Below, piece after piece: positions 9,416-19,235 of a stretch of DNA of 64,000 bases (position 1 is the stretch's first letter; the number at the start of each line of letters is the position of its first letter). Under the pieces are notes generated by a model. The model was given only the letters and a program-made list of their open reading frames with translations, was not told the DNA's origin and made no database searches. Where the stretch lies: positions 1 through 64,000 of the forward strand of contig JAFUFJ010000007.1 of NCBI GenBank assembly GCA_017469955.1, written 5' to 3'. A program made the position numbers and the translations under genes. This DNA comes from Prevotella sp. (lineage in GTDB: Bacteria; Bacteroidota; Bacteroidia; Bacteroidales; Bacteroidaceae).

Positions 9416-11467
9416 ATGAATCAAACCAATCGGTGCCAGCTTTTCATGCTGTTTCTCCTGTCTATGCTGGCGATTCCTGTCGGGGCCCAGAAGCTTTCAG
9501 TGACTGATGTCAACCATCCCGACACGACGGTGCAGAGCCTTAGCTACGTCAACGGCCGGGCACCCCTGCGTCAGCAGTGCTTCATCAAGCTCCCCGTGGG
9601 CAGCATTCAGCCCGAGGGATGGGTCAAACGCTATCTTCAATTGCAAGCCAACGGCCTCACAGGCCATCTCGGTGAGATCTCTGCATGGCTCGAAAAAGAC
9701 AATAATGCCTGGCTCACGTCGGGTGGAGACCACGGCTGGGAAGAGGTTCCTTACTGGCTGAAAGGTTACAGTTCGCTGGCCTATATCCTCGGCGACGAGC
9801 AGATGATAGCCGAGACAAAGGTATGGCTTGAGGGGGTGTTTCGTAGCCAACGCGACAATGGATTCTTTGGTCCGGCCAACTTCGACCATGGCAAACCCGA
9901 GCTTTGGGCTCAGATGATCATGCTCGAAACCCTCATCACTTACTATGAGTATTCTAGCGACGAAAGGGTCATAAACCTCATGACCAACTATTTCAAGTGG
10001 GAGCTTCAGCTTCCTGAAGACCAGTTCCTGAAGAGCTATTGGGAGAACAGTCGCGGGGGCGACAACCTCTATACCGTGCTTTGGCTCTACAATCGCACGG
10101 GCGAAAGTTTCCTCTTGGACCTCGCCCACAAGATCCATCGCAACACAGCCAACTGGTGTCAAGCCTCCACGTTGCCCAACTGGCACAACGTCAACATTGC
10201 CGAGTGCTTCCGCGAACCGGCCACCTATTGGATGCTGACCAGCGACAAAAGCCACCTGAAGGCTTCCTACAACGACCATCATCTCATCCGCCGCACCTTC
10301 GGACAGGTGCCTGGAGGCATGTTCGGAAGTGATGAAAACTGCCGTATGGGATATATCGATCCGAGGCAGGGAGTTGAGACTTGTGGCATGGTTGAGCAAA
10401 TGGCAAGCGACGAAATTATGGCCCGTTTCACCGGCGATGCTTTCTGGGCTGAGAATTGTGAGGACGTTGCATTCAACACTTTCCCCGCTGCAACTACGGC
10501 AGATTTCAAAGCCCTTCGCTACTTTACATCTCCCAATATGGTGCAGAGCGATTCCGAAAACCATTCGCCCGGCATACAGAACCCCGGCCCCTTCCTGTCG
10601 ATGAACCCCTTCAGCAGCCGTTGCTGCCAGCACAATCACGCACAGGGATGGCCCTACTATGCCGAGAATCTGGTCTACGCCACACCTGACAATGGGGTGG
10701 GAGTGCTGCTCTATGCAGCCTGCTCGGCTAAGGTAAAAGTGGCCGATCAGAGAGAGATCGTCCTCACCGAGGAGACCAACTACCCCTTCGACGACCGCAT
10801 TTCCTTCTCGTTCAAGATGAAAGGAAAGGCCGACTTCCCCTTCTATCTCCGCGTTCCCTCGTGGAGTCAAGGCCTTGAACTGACCGTCAACGGCCGGCCT
10901 GTCGTGGTAGAAGAGATGCACGGACAGTATCTTCGTCTGCAGCGTGAGTGGCGAAACGGCGACAAAGTGACCGTCCGTTTCCCCATGACTCTGAAGACTC
11001 GTCGCTGGCAAGTCAATAAAAACAGCGTCTCAGTCGACTATGGACCACTCACACTTTCCTTGAAGATCAACGAGCGATATGTGCTCCGCGACAGCAAGGA
11101 GACAGCCATTGGCGACTCTCACTGGCAAAAGACGGCCGACTCGTCCCTATGGCCTACGAGCGAGATCTATGCCGACAGTCCCTGGAACTATGCCCTCGTG
11201 CTCGACAGCCAGACCGGACTTCCTGCTGACATCCAGCTCATTAAAAAGCCTTGGCCGGCCGACAACTTCCCCTTTACCCTCGACAGTGTACCCCTTGAAT
11301 TCAAAGCCGTCGGAGCCAGAATCCCCTCTTGGACGATGGACGAACACAAGCTTTGCGACATACTTCCCGACGAAGACTTCCTCAGTGAGCCGTCCGAAGC
11401 TGTCACGCTTGTGCCCATGGGTGCTGCACGTCTGCGCATATCCTCCTTCCCAGTCATCGAGGAATAG
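9416..11467 (+). CDS. DUF1680 family glycosidase, GH127-like (beta-L-arabinofuranosidase type)
   Basis: 683 residues with a signal peptide (cleavage near PVGAQ). The fold is the six-hairpin type of DUF1680. Known GH127 enzymes remove beta-L-arabinofuranose with a Cys nucleophile held by a zinc site made of one Glu and three Cys. The equivalent residues are visible: E321 and C323 in GVETCGM, and the C403-C404 pair in SRCCQHN, so the site looks intact. The usual CCPPN sequence is CCQHN here, so substrate specificity may differ from the standard enzymes. It follows the susCD transcript after a terminator and a repeat array, so it probably has its own promoter; TACCTTTT at 9352 is a one-mismatch -7 candidate. 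Confidence 0.8.
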   Translation: MNQTNRCQLFMLFLLSMLAIPVGAQKLSVTDVNHPDTTVQSLSYVNGRAPLRQQCFIKLPVGSIQPEGWVKRYLQLQANGLTGHLGEISAWLEKDNNAWLTSGGDHGWEEVPYWLKGYSSLAYILGDEQMIAETKVWLEGVFRSQRDNGFFGPANFDHGKPELWAQMIMLETLITYYEYSSDERVINLMTNYFKWELQLPEDQFLKSYWENSRGGDNLYTVLWLYNRTGESFLLDLAHKIHRNTANWCQASTLPNWHNVNIAECFREPATYWMLTSDKSHLKASYNDHHLIRRTFGQVPGGMFGSDENCRMGYIDPRQGVETCGMVEQMASDEIMARFTGDAFWAENCEDVAFNTFPAATTADFKALRYFTSPNMVQSDSENHSPGIQNPGPFLSMNPFSSRCCQHNHAQGWPYYAENLVYATPDNGVGVLLYAACSAKVKVADQREIVLTEETNYPFDDRISFSFKMKGKADFPFYLRVPSWSQGLELTVNGRPVVVEEMHGQYLRLQREWRNGDKVTVRFPMTLKTRRWQVNKNSVSVDYGPLTLSLKINERYVLRDSKETAIGDSHWQKTADSSLWPTSEIYADSPWNYALVLDSQTGLPADIQLIKKPWPADNFPFTLDSVPLEFKAVGARIPSWTMDEHKLCDILPDEDFLSEPSEAVTLVPMGAARLRISSFPVIEE

Positions 11468-11630
11468 GTGAAGAAGGCTGCCCCTTCACTCCGTGGATTC
11501 TTTCCTTGAAGCTGTTGAAGGGGCCCTCTCCATCCACAGAAAACTTGTGTTTTCCGGCAATCGGCAAAATAAAACAGCCCGAAAAGAGTTATATATGTGG
11601 ACTAATATTAATTTCAATCAATAGCTAATT

Positions 11631-14000
11631 ATGAGACTTTCAAAAACAATTCTGCCCCTGTTGCTGGCTTGTTTTGCCATGAACGCATCGGCCGTTGTCA
11701 AGAAACAAGCCCCGGTTGACTATGTGAATACCCTCGTCGGCACGATGTCCAAGGGTTCGTTGTCTACGGGAAATACCTATCCCGCCATAGCATTGCCTTG
11801 GGGAATGAACTTCTGGATGCCCCAGACAGGGCGCATGGGTGACGGTTGGGCCTATGTATATACCGAAGACAAGCTGCGCGGTTTCAAGCAGACCCATCAG
11901 CCTTCACCCTGGATTAACGACTATGGACAGTTCGCATTCATGCCCGAAACCGGTCGCCCGGAGTTCCATCAAGACAAGCGTGCCTCATGGTTCTCCCACA
12001 AAGCCGAGGTGGCAAAGCCCTACTATTATAGCGTCTATCTGGCAGACTACGACATCACTACGGAGATAACTCCCACTGAGCGTGCTGCCATGGTGCGCAT
12101 AACCTATCCTGAAACCTCCGAAGCCAGCTTCATTGTCGATGCCCTTGACCGCGGTTCCTATGTGAAAGTTGTTCCGCAAGAGCGCAAGATCATCGGCTAT
12201 ACCACGAAGAACAGCGGCGGTGTGCCCGACAATTTCAAGAATTATTTCGTACTGAAGTTCGACCATCCCTTCAGGGTTGTCAACGTTGTTGATGTGAAAG
12301 GCGAGCGTCGTGGCGATGCCTATAAGGAGTGTAACGTGCTCAGTCAGTCTGAGATACAGAGTGATCATGCCGGAGCTGTCGTACAGTTTGAGGGCATGAA
12401 GCGTGGCGAACAAGTCCATGTTTGCATAGCCTCTTCGTTCATCAGTGTCGAGCAGGCTGAGCATAATCTGCAGGAGATCGTCCAGGCAGGCGGTTCGTTT
12501 GACAAGGTGAAGCAGGCCGCTTTCGACCGTTGGAACGAAGTGTTGGGACGCATAGAGGTCGACGATCAAGACATTGATCACTTACGTACGTTCTACTCAT
12601 GTTTCTACCGTTCGGTGCTGTTTCCTCGCAGTTTCTTCGAATATGACTCGACAGGTCAGCCCGTCCACTATAGTCCTTTCAATGGAGAAGTCTTGTCAGG
12701 CTACATGTTCACCGATACAGGTTTCTGGGACACCTTTCGATGCCTCTTCCCCTTTGTCAATCTGGTTTATCCCTCGATGGCTGTCAAAATGCAGCAGGGA
12801 CTGGTCAACGACTACCTCGAAAGTGGCTTCCTTCCCGAGTGGGCCAGCCCCGGTCATCGCGGTTGCATGGTAGGCAACAACTCGGCTTCCATCGTGGCCG
12901 ATGCCTATTTGAAGGGCATTCGCGGCTATGATGCCGAAAAGCTCTGGGAGGCAGTGGTACACGGAGCCAACGCCGTTCATCCCCAAGTACAGTCAACCGG
13001 GCGCCTTGGATACGAGTATTACAACAGACTTGGCTACGTGCCCTACGACGTAAAAATCAATGAAAACGTAGCCCGCACGCTGGAATATGCCTACGACGAC
13101 TGGTGCATCTATCAGTTTGGCCGGGCACTTGGCAAGACAGATAAGGAGCTTGCTCCGTTCAAAAAACACGCGCTTAACTATCAGAACGTCTTCGATGCTG
13201 AAAGCCGTCTGATGCGCGGACGTAACCAAGACGGCACGTTCCAGTCGCCTTTCTCGCCCTACAAGTGGGGAGATGCCTTCACCGAGGGTAATGCCTGGCA
13301 CTATACTTGGAGTGTCTTCCACGATCCGCAGGGGCTGATTAACCTCATGGGAGGTCGTGAAAGCTTCAATGAAATGATGGATTCCGTCTTCGTAGTCCCA
13401 CCGATTTTCGACGACAGTTATTATGGAAGCGTCATACATGAAATACGTGAGATGCAGATCATGAACATGGGTAACTATGCACATGGCAACCAACCTATCC
13501 AGCATATGCTCTACATGTATGGCTTCTCCGGGCAGCCTTGGAAGAGTCAATACTGGATTCGCGAGACCATGGACAAGCTCTATTCGGCCAATGCCGACGG
13601 CTATTGCGGTGATGAAGACAATGGACAGACGTCGGCCTGGTACGTGTTCTCTGCCATGGGATTCTATCCCGTTTGCCCGGGAAGCAATCAGTATGTGCTC
13701 GGAACTCCTTACTTCGACCGTGTGAAACTGCATCTTGAGAACGGCCAGACCGTCACCATATCGGCCAAGAACCAGGCTCGCGACCACCGTTATGTGCAGT
13801 CGCTCAGCCTCAACGGAGTCTCCTACGACAAGAACTTCATTACTCATGCCAACCTGCTTTCGGGTGCAACGCTCGACTTTGTGATGGCCGATGCGCCCAA
13901 TACGACCCGTGGAACGGCTCTTGACGCAGCACCTTACTCGTTCACCAACGAGCTCGCTGCCGAGCAGCCTGTGAAGAAGTCAAAGAAGCGTAAGAAGTAA
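11631..14000 (+). CDS. GH92 family protein with Gln at the general-acid position
   Basis: 789 residues with a signal peptide. It matches GH92, a calcium-dependent exo-alpha-mannosidase family: VDYVNTLVGT at the start of the N-terminal beta-sandwich, AIALPWGMN and WAYVYTEDKLRGF, then the (alpha/alpha)6 domain with FWDTFRCLFPF, LPEWASPGHRGCMVGNN and GDEDNGQTSAWYVFSAMGFY. The family loop is normally HGNEP, whose Glu is the general acid; here it reads HGNQP, with Gln at residue 621 (codon 13491-13493). From memory, a GH92 enzyme with the same exchange cleaves mannose-1-phospho-6-mannose rather than a plain glycosidic bond. The C-terminus is unusually basic (KKSKKRKK). The calcium and base region looks intact. 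Confidence 0.9.
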   Translation: MRLSKTILPLLLACFAMNASAVVKKQAPVDYVNTLVGTMSKGSLSTGNTYPAIALPWGMNFWMPQTGRMGDGWAYVYTEDKLRGFKQTHQPSPWINDYGQFAFMPETGRPEFHQDKRASWFSHKAEVAKPYYYSVYLADYDITTEITPTERAAMVRITYPETSEASFIVDALDRGSYVKVVPQERKIIGYTTKNSGGVPDNFKNYFVLKFDHPFRVVNVVDVKGERRGDAYKECNVLSQSEIQSDHAGAVVQFEGMKRGEQVHVCIASSFISVEQAEHNLQEIVQAGGSFDKVKQAAFDRWNEVLGRIEVDDQDIDHLRTFYSCFYRSVLFPRSFFEYDSTGQPVHYSPFNGEVLSGYMFTDTGFWDTFRCLFPFVNLVYPSMAVKMQQGLVNDYLESGFLPEWASPGHRGCMVGNNSASIVADAYLKGIRGYDAEKLWEAVVHGANAVHPQVQSTGRLGYEYYNRLGYVPYDVKINENVARTLEYAYDDWCIYQFGRALGKTDKELAPFKKHALNYQNVFDAESRLMRGRNQDGTFQSPFSPYKWGDAFTEGNAWHYTWSVFHDPQGLINLMGGRESFNEMMDSVFVVPPIFDDSYYGSVIHEIREMQIMNMGNYAHGNQPIQHMLYMYGFSGQPWKSQYWIRETMDKLYSANADGYCGDEDNGQTSAWYVFSAMGFYPVCPGSNQYVLGTPYFDRVKLHLENGQTVTISAKNQARDHRYVQSLSLNGVSYDKNFITHANLLSGATLDFVMADAPNTTRGTALDAAPYSFTNELAAEQPVKKSKKRKK

Positions 14001-14029
14001 ATCCTGCCTGCAGGCGAAACCTTTATCGG

Positions 14030-14068
14030 GAGGTCTGGCACCCAGTGTGCCGGGCCTCTCTTTCGTTT
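14030..14068 (+). terminator. Terminator after the GH92 gene
   Basis: A 12-bp stem with two G-T wobble pairs (GAGGTCTGGCAC at 14030, GTGCCGGGCCTC at 14047) and a five-base loop is followed by TCTTTCGTTT. It lies 30 bases after the stop codon. Confidence 0.6.
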
Positions 14069-14096
14069 CGTGCCGTCGTCTGTCAGCAATGCTCCC

Positions 14097-14206
14097 GAGA
14101 AAGCTATCCTTTTAGCCCGAGAAGTCTATGGGTTCTTGTCAATAACTCTATCCTTTCTCACTAATAACTCTATGACTTCTCACCCTAAACCCTAAGCTTT
14201 CTCGGG
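14097..14206. repeat. Intergenic five-unit 22-bp array, copy 2
   Basis: Five 22-base units in a row: two start GAGAA (GAGAAAGCTATCCTTT, GAGAAGTCTATGGGTT), two start AATAACTCTAT, and the last ends AAGCTTTCTCGGG. With three flanking bases the ends form a 12-bp perfect inverted repeat (CCCGAGAAAGCT at 14094, complement at 14195). It sits between the GH92 terminator and the promoter of the next gene. Confidence 0.85.
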
Positions 14207-14372
14207 AATCGGCCATTGAGAATACGCCGTCATACATTAGATTGCCCGGTGCGAAGGGCTGCCGTTCGGGACGGAAAGCCATTGCCTCTTTTCCCGTTAT
14301 CCATGGCAAACCTTTTCGTGAAAGGCCTCTTTGGCGATTTCCCAGATGCCCGGAAAAAAGTTGGACGAATAG

Positions 14373-14403
14373 TTGCATGGCGGAGGAAAAATGCCTACTT
14401 TTG
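14373..14403 (+). promoter_or_regulatory. Promoter of the GH2-GH29 gene
   Basis: TACTTTTG at 14396-14403 matches the Bacteroidetes -7 consensus TAnnTTTG exactly, and a TTG lies 20 bases upstream. Transcription would begin near 14408, so the in-frame ATG at 14216 is excluded and the start at 14435 is favoured. Confidence 0.7.
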
Positions 14404-14434
14404 CATGTATAATCAACAATCCCTGACGAAACTC

Positions 14435-17400
14435 ATGAGAAACAGACGCTTATTGCTCTTCCTGTCCATGCTTTTTGCCGTGCTTTCCAGTGCGTGGCCG
14501 CAGGAGTTGACGCGTGGCATTGGTACCTATCCCGGTCGCCTGGGCGAATATTACGGTCCTGTTTTCAGTGTCGACACGGCCTATACCAACATCGCCCTGC
14601 ACCGTATAGTCACCCAGTCGTCGGCCTATGACTACAATCTCACGGCCCAACTGCTCACCGACGGTGTCGCAGACCGGCAGGCTCCTGTTCGTCTTGAGGC
14701 GCGTGCCAACGGCCGTTTGCTGGGCAATCGCGAGCGCGAGAGTGCCCTCGACGGCAACGAATGGACGCGCGTGCTGGCCGAAGGAAGCAACGTCACGCTC
14801 GACTTCTGTTGGCACAACATGCTGATAAAGGCCGACGAAGTGGTGCTGCATGGCTATGTGGCCTATGCTGAAGGCGCCCCTTCGCAGGGCAGCCGGTTCG
14901 TGTGTACGGCTGTCGACGACAAGGGAAAAGCGCTTCAACGCGTGCTGAAAAGCAAGACTTTGCCCGGCAAGGCCATGAGCGGAGGTGTCTCTTCCGACCC
15001 TAACAAACAGACGGAGACTGGCAGATTGCCTGCCCGCGAGCTCAACGAAGGGTTCAAGTTAAGGCGTGGCATGTCGCTGAGTCGCCTCGAGTTTTCGCTG
15101 CAATTAGCGGGAGCAGCCTACTGGGTCGTCACCGAAATCGAGTTCGTTCGCGACGGAAAGACCGTCCATGACGTCCTGCCTTCAGGCGTCTTCCGCAGCT
15201 GGTGGATGCCCGCTCCCGACGACGTTGCTCCCTGGGTTTGCGTCGATCTGGGCACAGTGGCCGACATCAGCGAGGTGCGTCTGCACGGCGAGGATGAGCA
15301 TGCAGCCCGGCTTTCAGTGTCGGCCGACGGGAAAACGTGGAAGCATGTCTCTGCGAAGATGGCCGAACGTGCCCGGTATGTGCGCGTAGAGACCGCCGGC
15401 ATGCTTTCCGAAATCGAGGTGTTCGGGCGCAATGGCCTGCGGGTTTTGCCCCATCCGGAAGTGGGATGGCAAGGCGATAAATACATGCTTAATGGCGGTG
15501 ACTGGCGCCTTTCGCCCGCCGACTCGCCCGCACTTGCCGTCACTGCCACCGTTCCGGCTACGGTTCTTTCGAGCTATGTCAATGCCGGCTCGCTGCCCGA
15601 CACCAACTTCGACGACAATGTCGCGATGGTCTCCGAGTCGTTTTTCCTGCGCAACTTTCTCTATACCCGCACGTTCCGTGTGCCGAAAGAGATGCTTGGA
15701 AAACGCATTTTGCTCAACTTCGACGGCATCAACTGGCAGGCTTCCGTGCAAGTTAACGGCCACGACGTCGGCACCATCATGGGAGCTTTCCTGCGCAAGC
15801 AGTTCGATATTACCCCATATGTCAGCGACGAAAGCAACACCTTGAAGGTCAGAATCATTGCAAACGCCAACCCAGGTGCCGTTAAAACGAAAAACGAGCA
15901 GACCACAGACTTCAACGGCGGCATCCTCGGAGCTGACAATCCAACCTATCATGCCACCGTCGGATGGGACTGGATCACCACCGTTCGCGGCCGAGACATC
16001 GGCATTTGGAACGATGTCTACTTGTCTTCCGCCGAGACCATCACCATCAGCGACCCGCTTGTCTCGTCGGAAATTGACGGCAATCGGGCCACCATGACGC
16101 CGTCAGTCTTCCTTAAAAACCACCTCGGGCAGGCCGTCTCAGGCACATTGAAAGGCTTCATCGGCGAAATCCGGTTTGAAAAGTCCGTCACCATTCCTGC
16201 CCTTTCCGAGCAGGAAGTGACGTTCCTTCCCGGCGAATATCCCCAACTTCTCGGTCAGGAGATGCACCTCTGGTGGCCTAACGGCTATGGAGAGCCCTAC
16301 CTTTATGAGGCCGGTTACAGCTTCATTCCTTCCTCTTCAGCCGGCGAACCGCAAGCCTCCATCTCCTATAAGGCCGGCATTCGCGAGGTGACTTGGCGAG
16401 ACGAGCTGACCCGACTGCAGCTCTTTGTCAACGGCAAACGCCTCGTACCTCTCGGAGGAAACTGGGGATTCCCCGAGAGCAACCTCAATTATCGTGGTCG
16501 CGAATACGACACAGCTGTCGGCTATCACCGGCAGATGAACCTCAACATGATACGCAATTGGGTCGGCCAGACTGGCGATGATGAGTTTTTTGAAGCCTGC
16601 GACAGGAATGGAATCATGGTGTGGCAGGACTTCTGGCTGGCCAATCCTGTCGACGGACCCAACCCTGACAACGAACAAATGTTCGTCGACAATGCCCAGG
16701 ACTTTGTGCGTCGCATCCGTCAACACCCTTCCATCGCGCTCTATTGCGGTCGCAATGAAGGCTATCCGCCCGGGACCTTAAACCGTAGTCTCGCCTCCAT
16801 CGTCGAGACAAACCATCCCCATATGCTCTACATCCCTTCGTCGGCTGACGATGGAGTCAGCGGACACGGCCCTTATCAGGCACGTCCTGTGGAAGAGTAT
16901 TTCGAGCGTCAAACGGGTAAGTTGCACACAGAGCGCGGCATGCCCAATATGCCTAACATCGAGAGTCTGCGCCGAATGTTGTCAGAAGAACACCTCTGGC
17001 CGCAGGGAGAGCATTGGGGTCGTCACGACTTTACACAGCAAGGAGCACAAGCCGGAGCATCATTCAACGCCATCATCGACCGCCGTTTCGGCTACAAGGC
17101 ACGCATAACAGCCGACGATTCGGCAGCATCGCTCTACGCATCCCTTGCCCAATGGCAGAACTATGACGGCTATCGTGCCATGTATGAGGCATCAAACAGC
17201 CCCGGAACGACCGACATTCCTGGACGGCAAGGCTTGCTGATCTGGATGAGTCATGCCTGCTGGCCGTCTATGGTATGGCAGACCTATGACTATTACTTCG
17301 AACCTACGGCAGCGTTCTTCGGCGTGAAGAAGGCCTGCGAACCGCTGCATGTCCAGTATAATGCCTCGTCAAACAGCGTCGAACTGGTGAACCTTGCCGT

Positions 17401-19225
17401 CGAAAAGACTACGGTCAGAGTCGAAGCTTCGGTGCTCGACATGTGGGGAAAGACGCTGTGGCAGCACCAGATGAGTTGTGAGTCAGCTCCGGATACGTCG
17501 CAGGAATGCTTCAAAGTGAGTGTGCCAAATGGCTATGAAGGAGTCTTCTTCTTGCGCTTAAAGGGCATCACCGACCGTCAGCTTGCTACCGAAACCAACA
17601 CTTATGTGCTGTCGACCAACGGCACACAGGAGGCACTTTGGCAGTTGCCGAAAGCCAACATATCGCTGCTTTCAGCCAACATGGTCGAGCCAAACCAATT
17701 CGTTGTGACCAACAACGACACCGTTCCAGCCCTGATGATACGCCTGAACCTGAAGGGAACCGACGGCGAACAGATACTGCCTGTTGACTATTCTGACAAT
17801 TATTTCCACCTGATGCCGGGCGAAAGCAAGACCGTTACGATCGACTGGAAGGCCGAAGACGCCCGAAAGTCGGAAGCAGTCGTCGAAGTTTCCGGCTTCA
17901 ATGTCGACGAGTTCGACGCCCTTCTTCCCCTGCCTTCATCGGCACAAGTGGCCTGGCAGGACATGGAAACCTATGCATTTATCCACTTCACCACCAACAC
18001 TTTCAACGACATGGAGTGGGGCTATGGCAATGCTTCTCCCCGAATATTCAATCCCCGACGGCTCAACACCGGCCAGTGGGTGAAGGTGTTAGGTGAGGCA
18101 GGCATGCAAGGAGTCATACTGACGGCGAAACATCATGACGGCTTTTGTCTGTGGCCTACGCAGCATACTGACTATAACATCTCAGCATCGCCCTACAAAA
18201 ACGGCCGTGGCGACGTTGTCGGAGAGCTGGCTGAAGCGTGTAAACAACGAGGTTTGAAGATGGGATTGTATCTCTCTCCTTGGGACAGACATCAGTCAAT
18301 CTACGGCACAAAGGCCTATGTCGACTACTATCATCGGCAGCTTGATGAGCTGTTGACATGCTATGGACCGCTCTTTGAGGTATGGCTTGACGGGGCGAAT
18401 GGTGGCGACGGATGGTATGGAGGAGCGAGGGAAACGCGCCAGATTGACCATCGAAGCTACTATGACTACCCCCGTATCCACGAGATTATCCGCAGCCACA
18501 ACCCCGACGCCATCGTCTTTTCTGACGCCGGACCGGGCTGCCGATGGGTGGGAAACGAGCGCGGAGAGGCCGGTGAGACTAACTGGTCGTTCCTGCGTCA
18601 TGGACAAGTCTATCCGGGATACCCACATGCTGAGGAGCTTACAGAGGGCCATCCTGACGGAAATCAGTGGGTAGCCTCGGAGTGCGACGTCAGCATTCGC
18701 CCGGGCTGGTTTTACCATCGTAGCGAAGACTCGCAAGTGAAGTCGCCCGAAACCCTGTTTGATCTCTATTGCAAGAGTGTGGGCCGCAACGGCACTTTCC
18801 TGCTGAACGTGCCCGTCAACCGTGACGGACTCATTGCCGAACAAGACGTAAAGAGCCTGCAAGGCTACAAGAAACTGCTCGACGAACGGCTCGGACATCC
18901 GCTTGCCACATGGCAGCAAAACCCGTCAAGCACGACCGATGCTGACGGCTATACTGTCCTTCGGCTGGCATTAGAGGCACCAGCCAAGGTGGCTTTTGTG
19001 GTGTTGGCCGAAGACATCACTCGAGGACAACGCGTGAGGTCCTTCTCGGTTGACTATCTGAACGCCGACGGACAATGGCGTCGCATACCCACAAACGACG
19101 CGAAAACCACCATCGGGCACAAGCGCATCCTGCGCCTTCATGAGCCAGTAGAGACAACAGCCTTGCGACTGACCGTCACCGATGCGCGCCTGACTCCTGT
19201 CATCAAAACCTTTGAAGCCTACTGA
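14435..19225 (+). CDS. Two-enzyme fusion: GH2 glycosidase plus GH29 alpha-L-fucosidase
   Basis: 1596 residues. The start is set by a signal peptide (MRNRRLLLFLSML) and the promoter just upstream; an earlier in-frame ATG at 14216 lies before the promoter. Residues about 40-340 contain discoidin-like beta-sandwiches. The GH2 part runs about 345-1150, with VGWDWITTVRGRDIGIW, the acid/base E775 in GRNEG and the nucleophile candidate E833 in TERGMPNMP, a pattern of the beta-mannosidase / exo-glucosaminidase branch of GH2. The GH29 part runs about 1165-1510: FIHFTTNTFND, TAKHHDGFCLWPT and the nucleophile candidate D1319 in WLDGA. A final sandwich domain closes the protein. I see no T9SS C-terminal sorting domain. 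Both active sites look complete, so it may remove two different sugars from one glycan. Confidence 0.85.
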   Translation: MRNRRLLLFLSMLFAVLSSAWPQELTRGIGTYPGRLGEYYGPVFSVDTAYTNIALHRIVTQSSAYDYNLTAQLLTDGVADRQAPVRLEARANGRLLGNRERESALDGNEWTRVLAEGSNVTLDFCWHNMLIKADEVVLHGYVAYAEGAPSQGSRFVCTAVDDKGKALQRVLKSKTLPGKAMSGGVSSDPNKQTETGRLPARELNEGFKLRRGMSLSRLEFSLQLAGAAYWVVTEIEFVRDGKTVHDVLPSGVFRSWWMPAPDDVAPWVCVDLGTVADISEVRLHGEDEHAARLSVSADGKTWKHVSAKMAERARYVRVETAGMLSEIEVFGRNGLRVLPHPEVGWQGDKYMLNGGDWRLSPADSPALAVTATVPATVLSSYVNAGSLPDTNFDDNVAMVSESFFLRNFLYTRTFRVPKEMLGKRILLNFDGINWQASVQVNGHDVGTIMGAFLRKQFDITPYVSDESNTLKVRIIANANPGAVKTKNEQTTDFNGGILGADNPTYHATVGWDWITTVRGRDIGIWNDVYLSSAETITISDPLVSSEIDGNRATMTPSVFLKNHLGQAVSGTLKGFIGEIRFEKSVTIPALSEQEVTFLPGEYPQLLGQEMHLWWPNGYGEPYLYEAGYSFIPSSSAGEPQASISYKAGIREVTWRDELTRLQLFVNGKRLVPLGGNWGFPESNLNYRGREYDTAVGYHRQMNLNMIRNWVGQTGDDEFFEACDRNGIMVWQDFWLANPVDGPNPDNEQMFVDNAQDFVRRIRQHPSIALYCGRNEGYPPGTLNRSLASIVETNHPHMLYIPSSADDGVSGHGPYQARPVEEYFERQTGKLHTERGMPNMPNIESLRRMLSEEHLWPQGEHWGRHDFTQQGAQAGASFNAIIDRRFGYKARITADDSAASLYASLAQWQNYDGYRAMYEASNSPGTTDIPGRQGLLIWMSHACWPSMVWQTYDYYFEPTAAFFGVKKACEPLHVQYNASSNSVELVNLAVEKTTVRVEASVLDMWGKTLWQHQMSCESAPDTSQECFKVSVPNGYEGVFFLRLKGITDRQLATETNTYVLSTNGTQEALWQLPKANISLLSANMVEPNQFVVTNNDTVPALMIRLNLKGTDGEQILPVDYSDNYFHLMPGESKTVTIDWKAEDARKSEAVVEVSGFNVDEFDALLPLPSSAQVAWQDMETYAFIHFTTNTFNDMEWGYGNASPRIFNPRRLNTGQWVKVLGEAGMQGVILTAKHHDGFCLWPTQHTDYNISASPYKNGRGDVVGELAEACKQRGLKMGLYLSPWDRHQSIYGTKAYVDYYHRQLDELLTCYGPLFEVWLDGANGGDGWYGGARETRQIDHRSYYDYPRIHEIIRSHNPDAIVFSDAGPGCRWVGNERGEAGETNWSFLRHGQVYPGYPHAEELTEGHPDGNQWVASECDVSIRPGWFYHRSEDSQVKSPETLFDLYCKSVGRNGTFLLNVPVNRDGLIAEQDVKSLQGYKKLLDERLGHPLATWQQNPSSTTDADGYTVLRLALEAPAKVAFVVLAEDITRGQRVRSFSVDYLNADGQWRRIPTNDAKTTIGHKRILRLHEPVETTALRLTVTDARLTPVIKTFEAY

Positions 19226-19235
19226 TTGACGTGCT

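Noticed and set aside
14216-14434. Upstream in-frame extension of the GH2-GH29 gene
   Set aside because: It starts before a consensus promoter and close to a repeat array and gives no signal peptide; the ATG at 14435 fits both.
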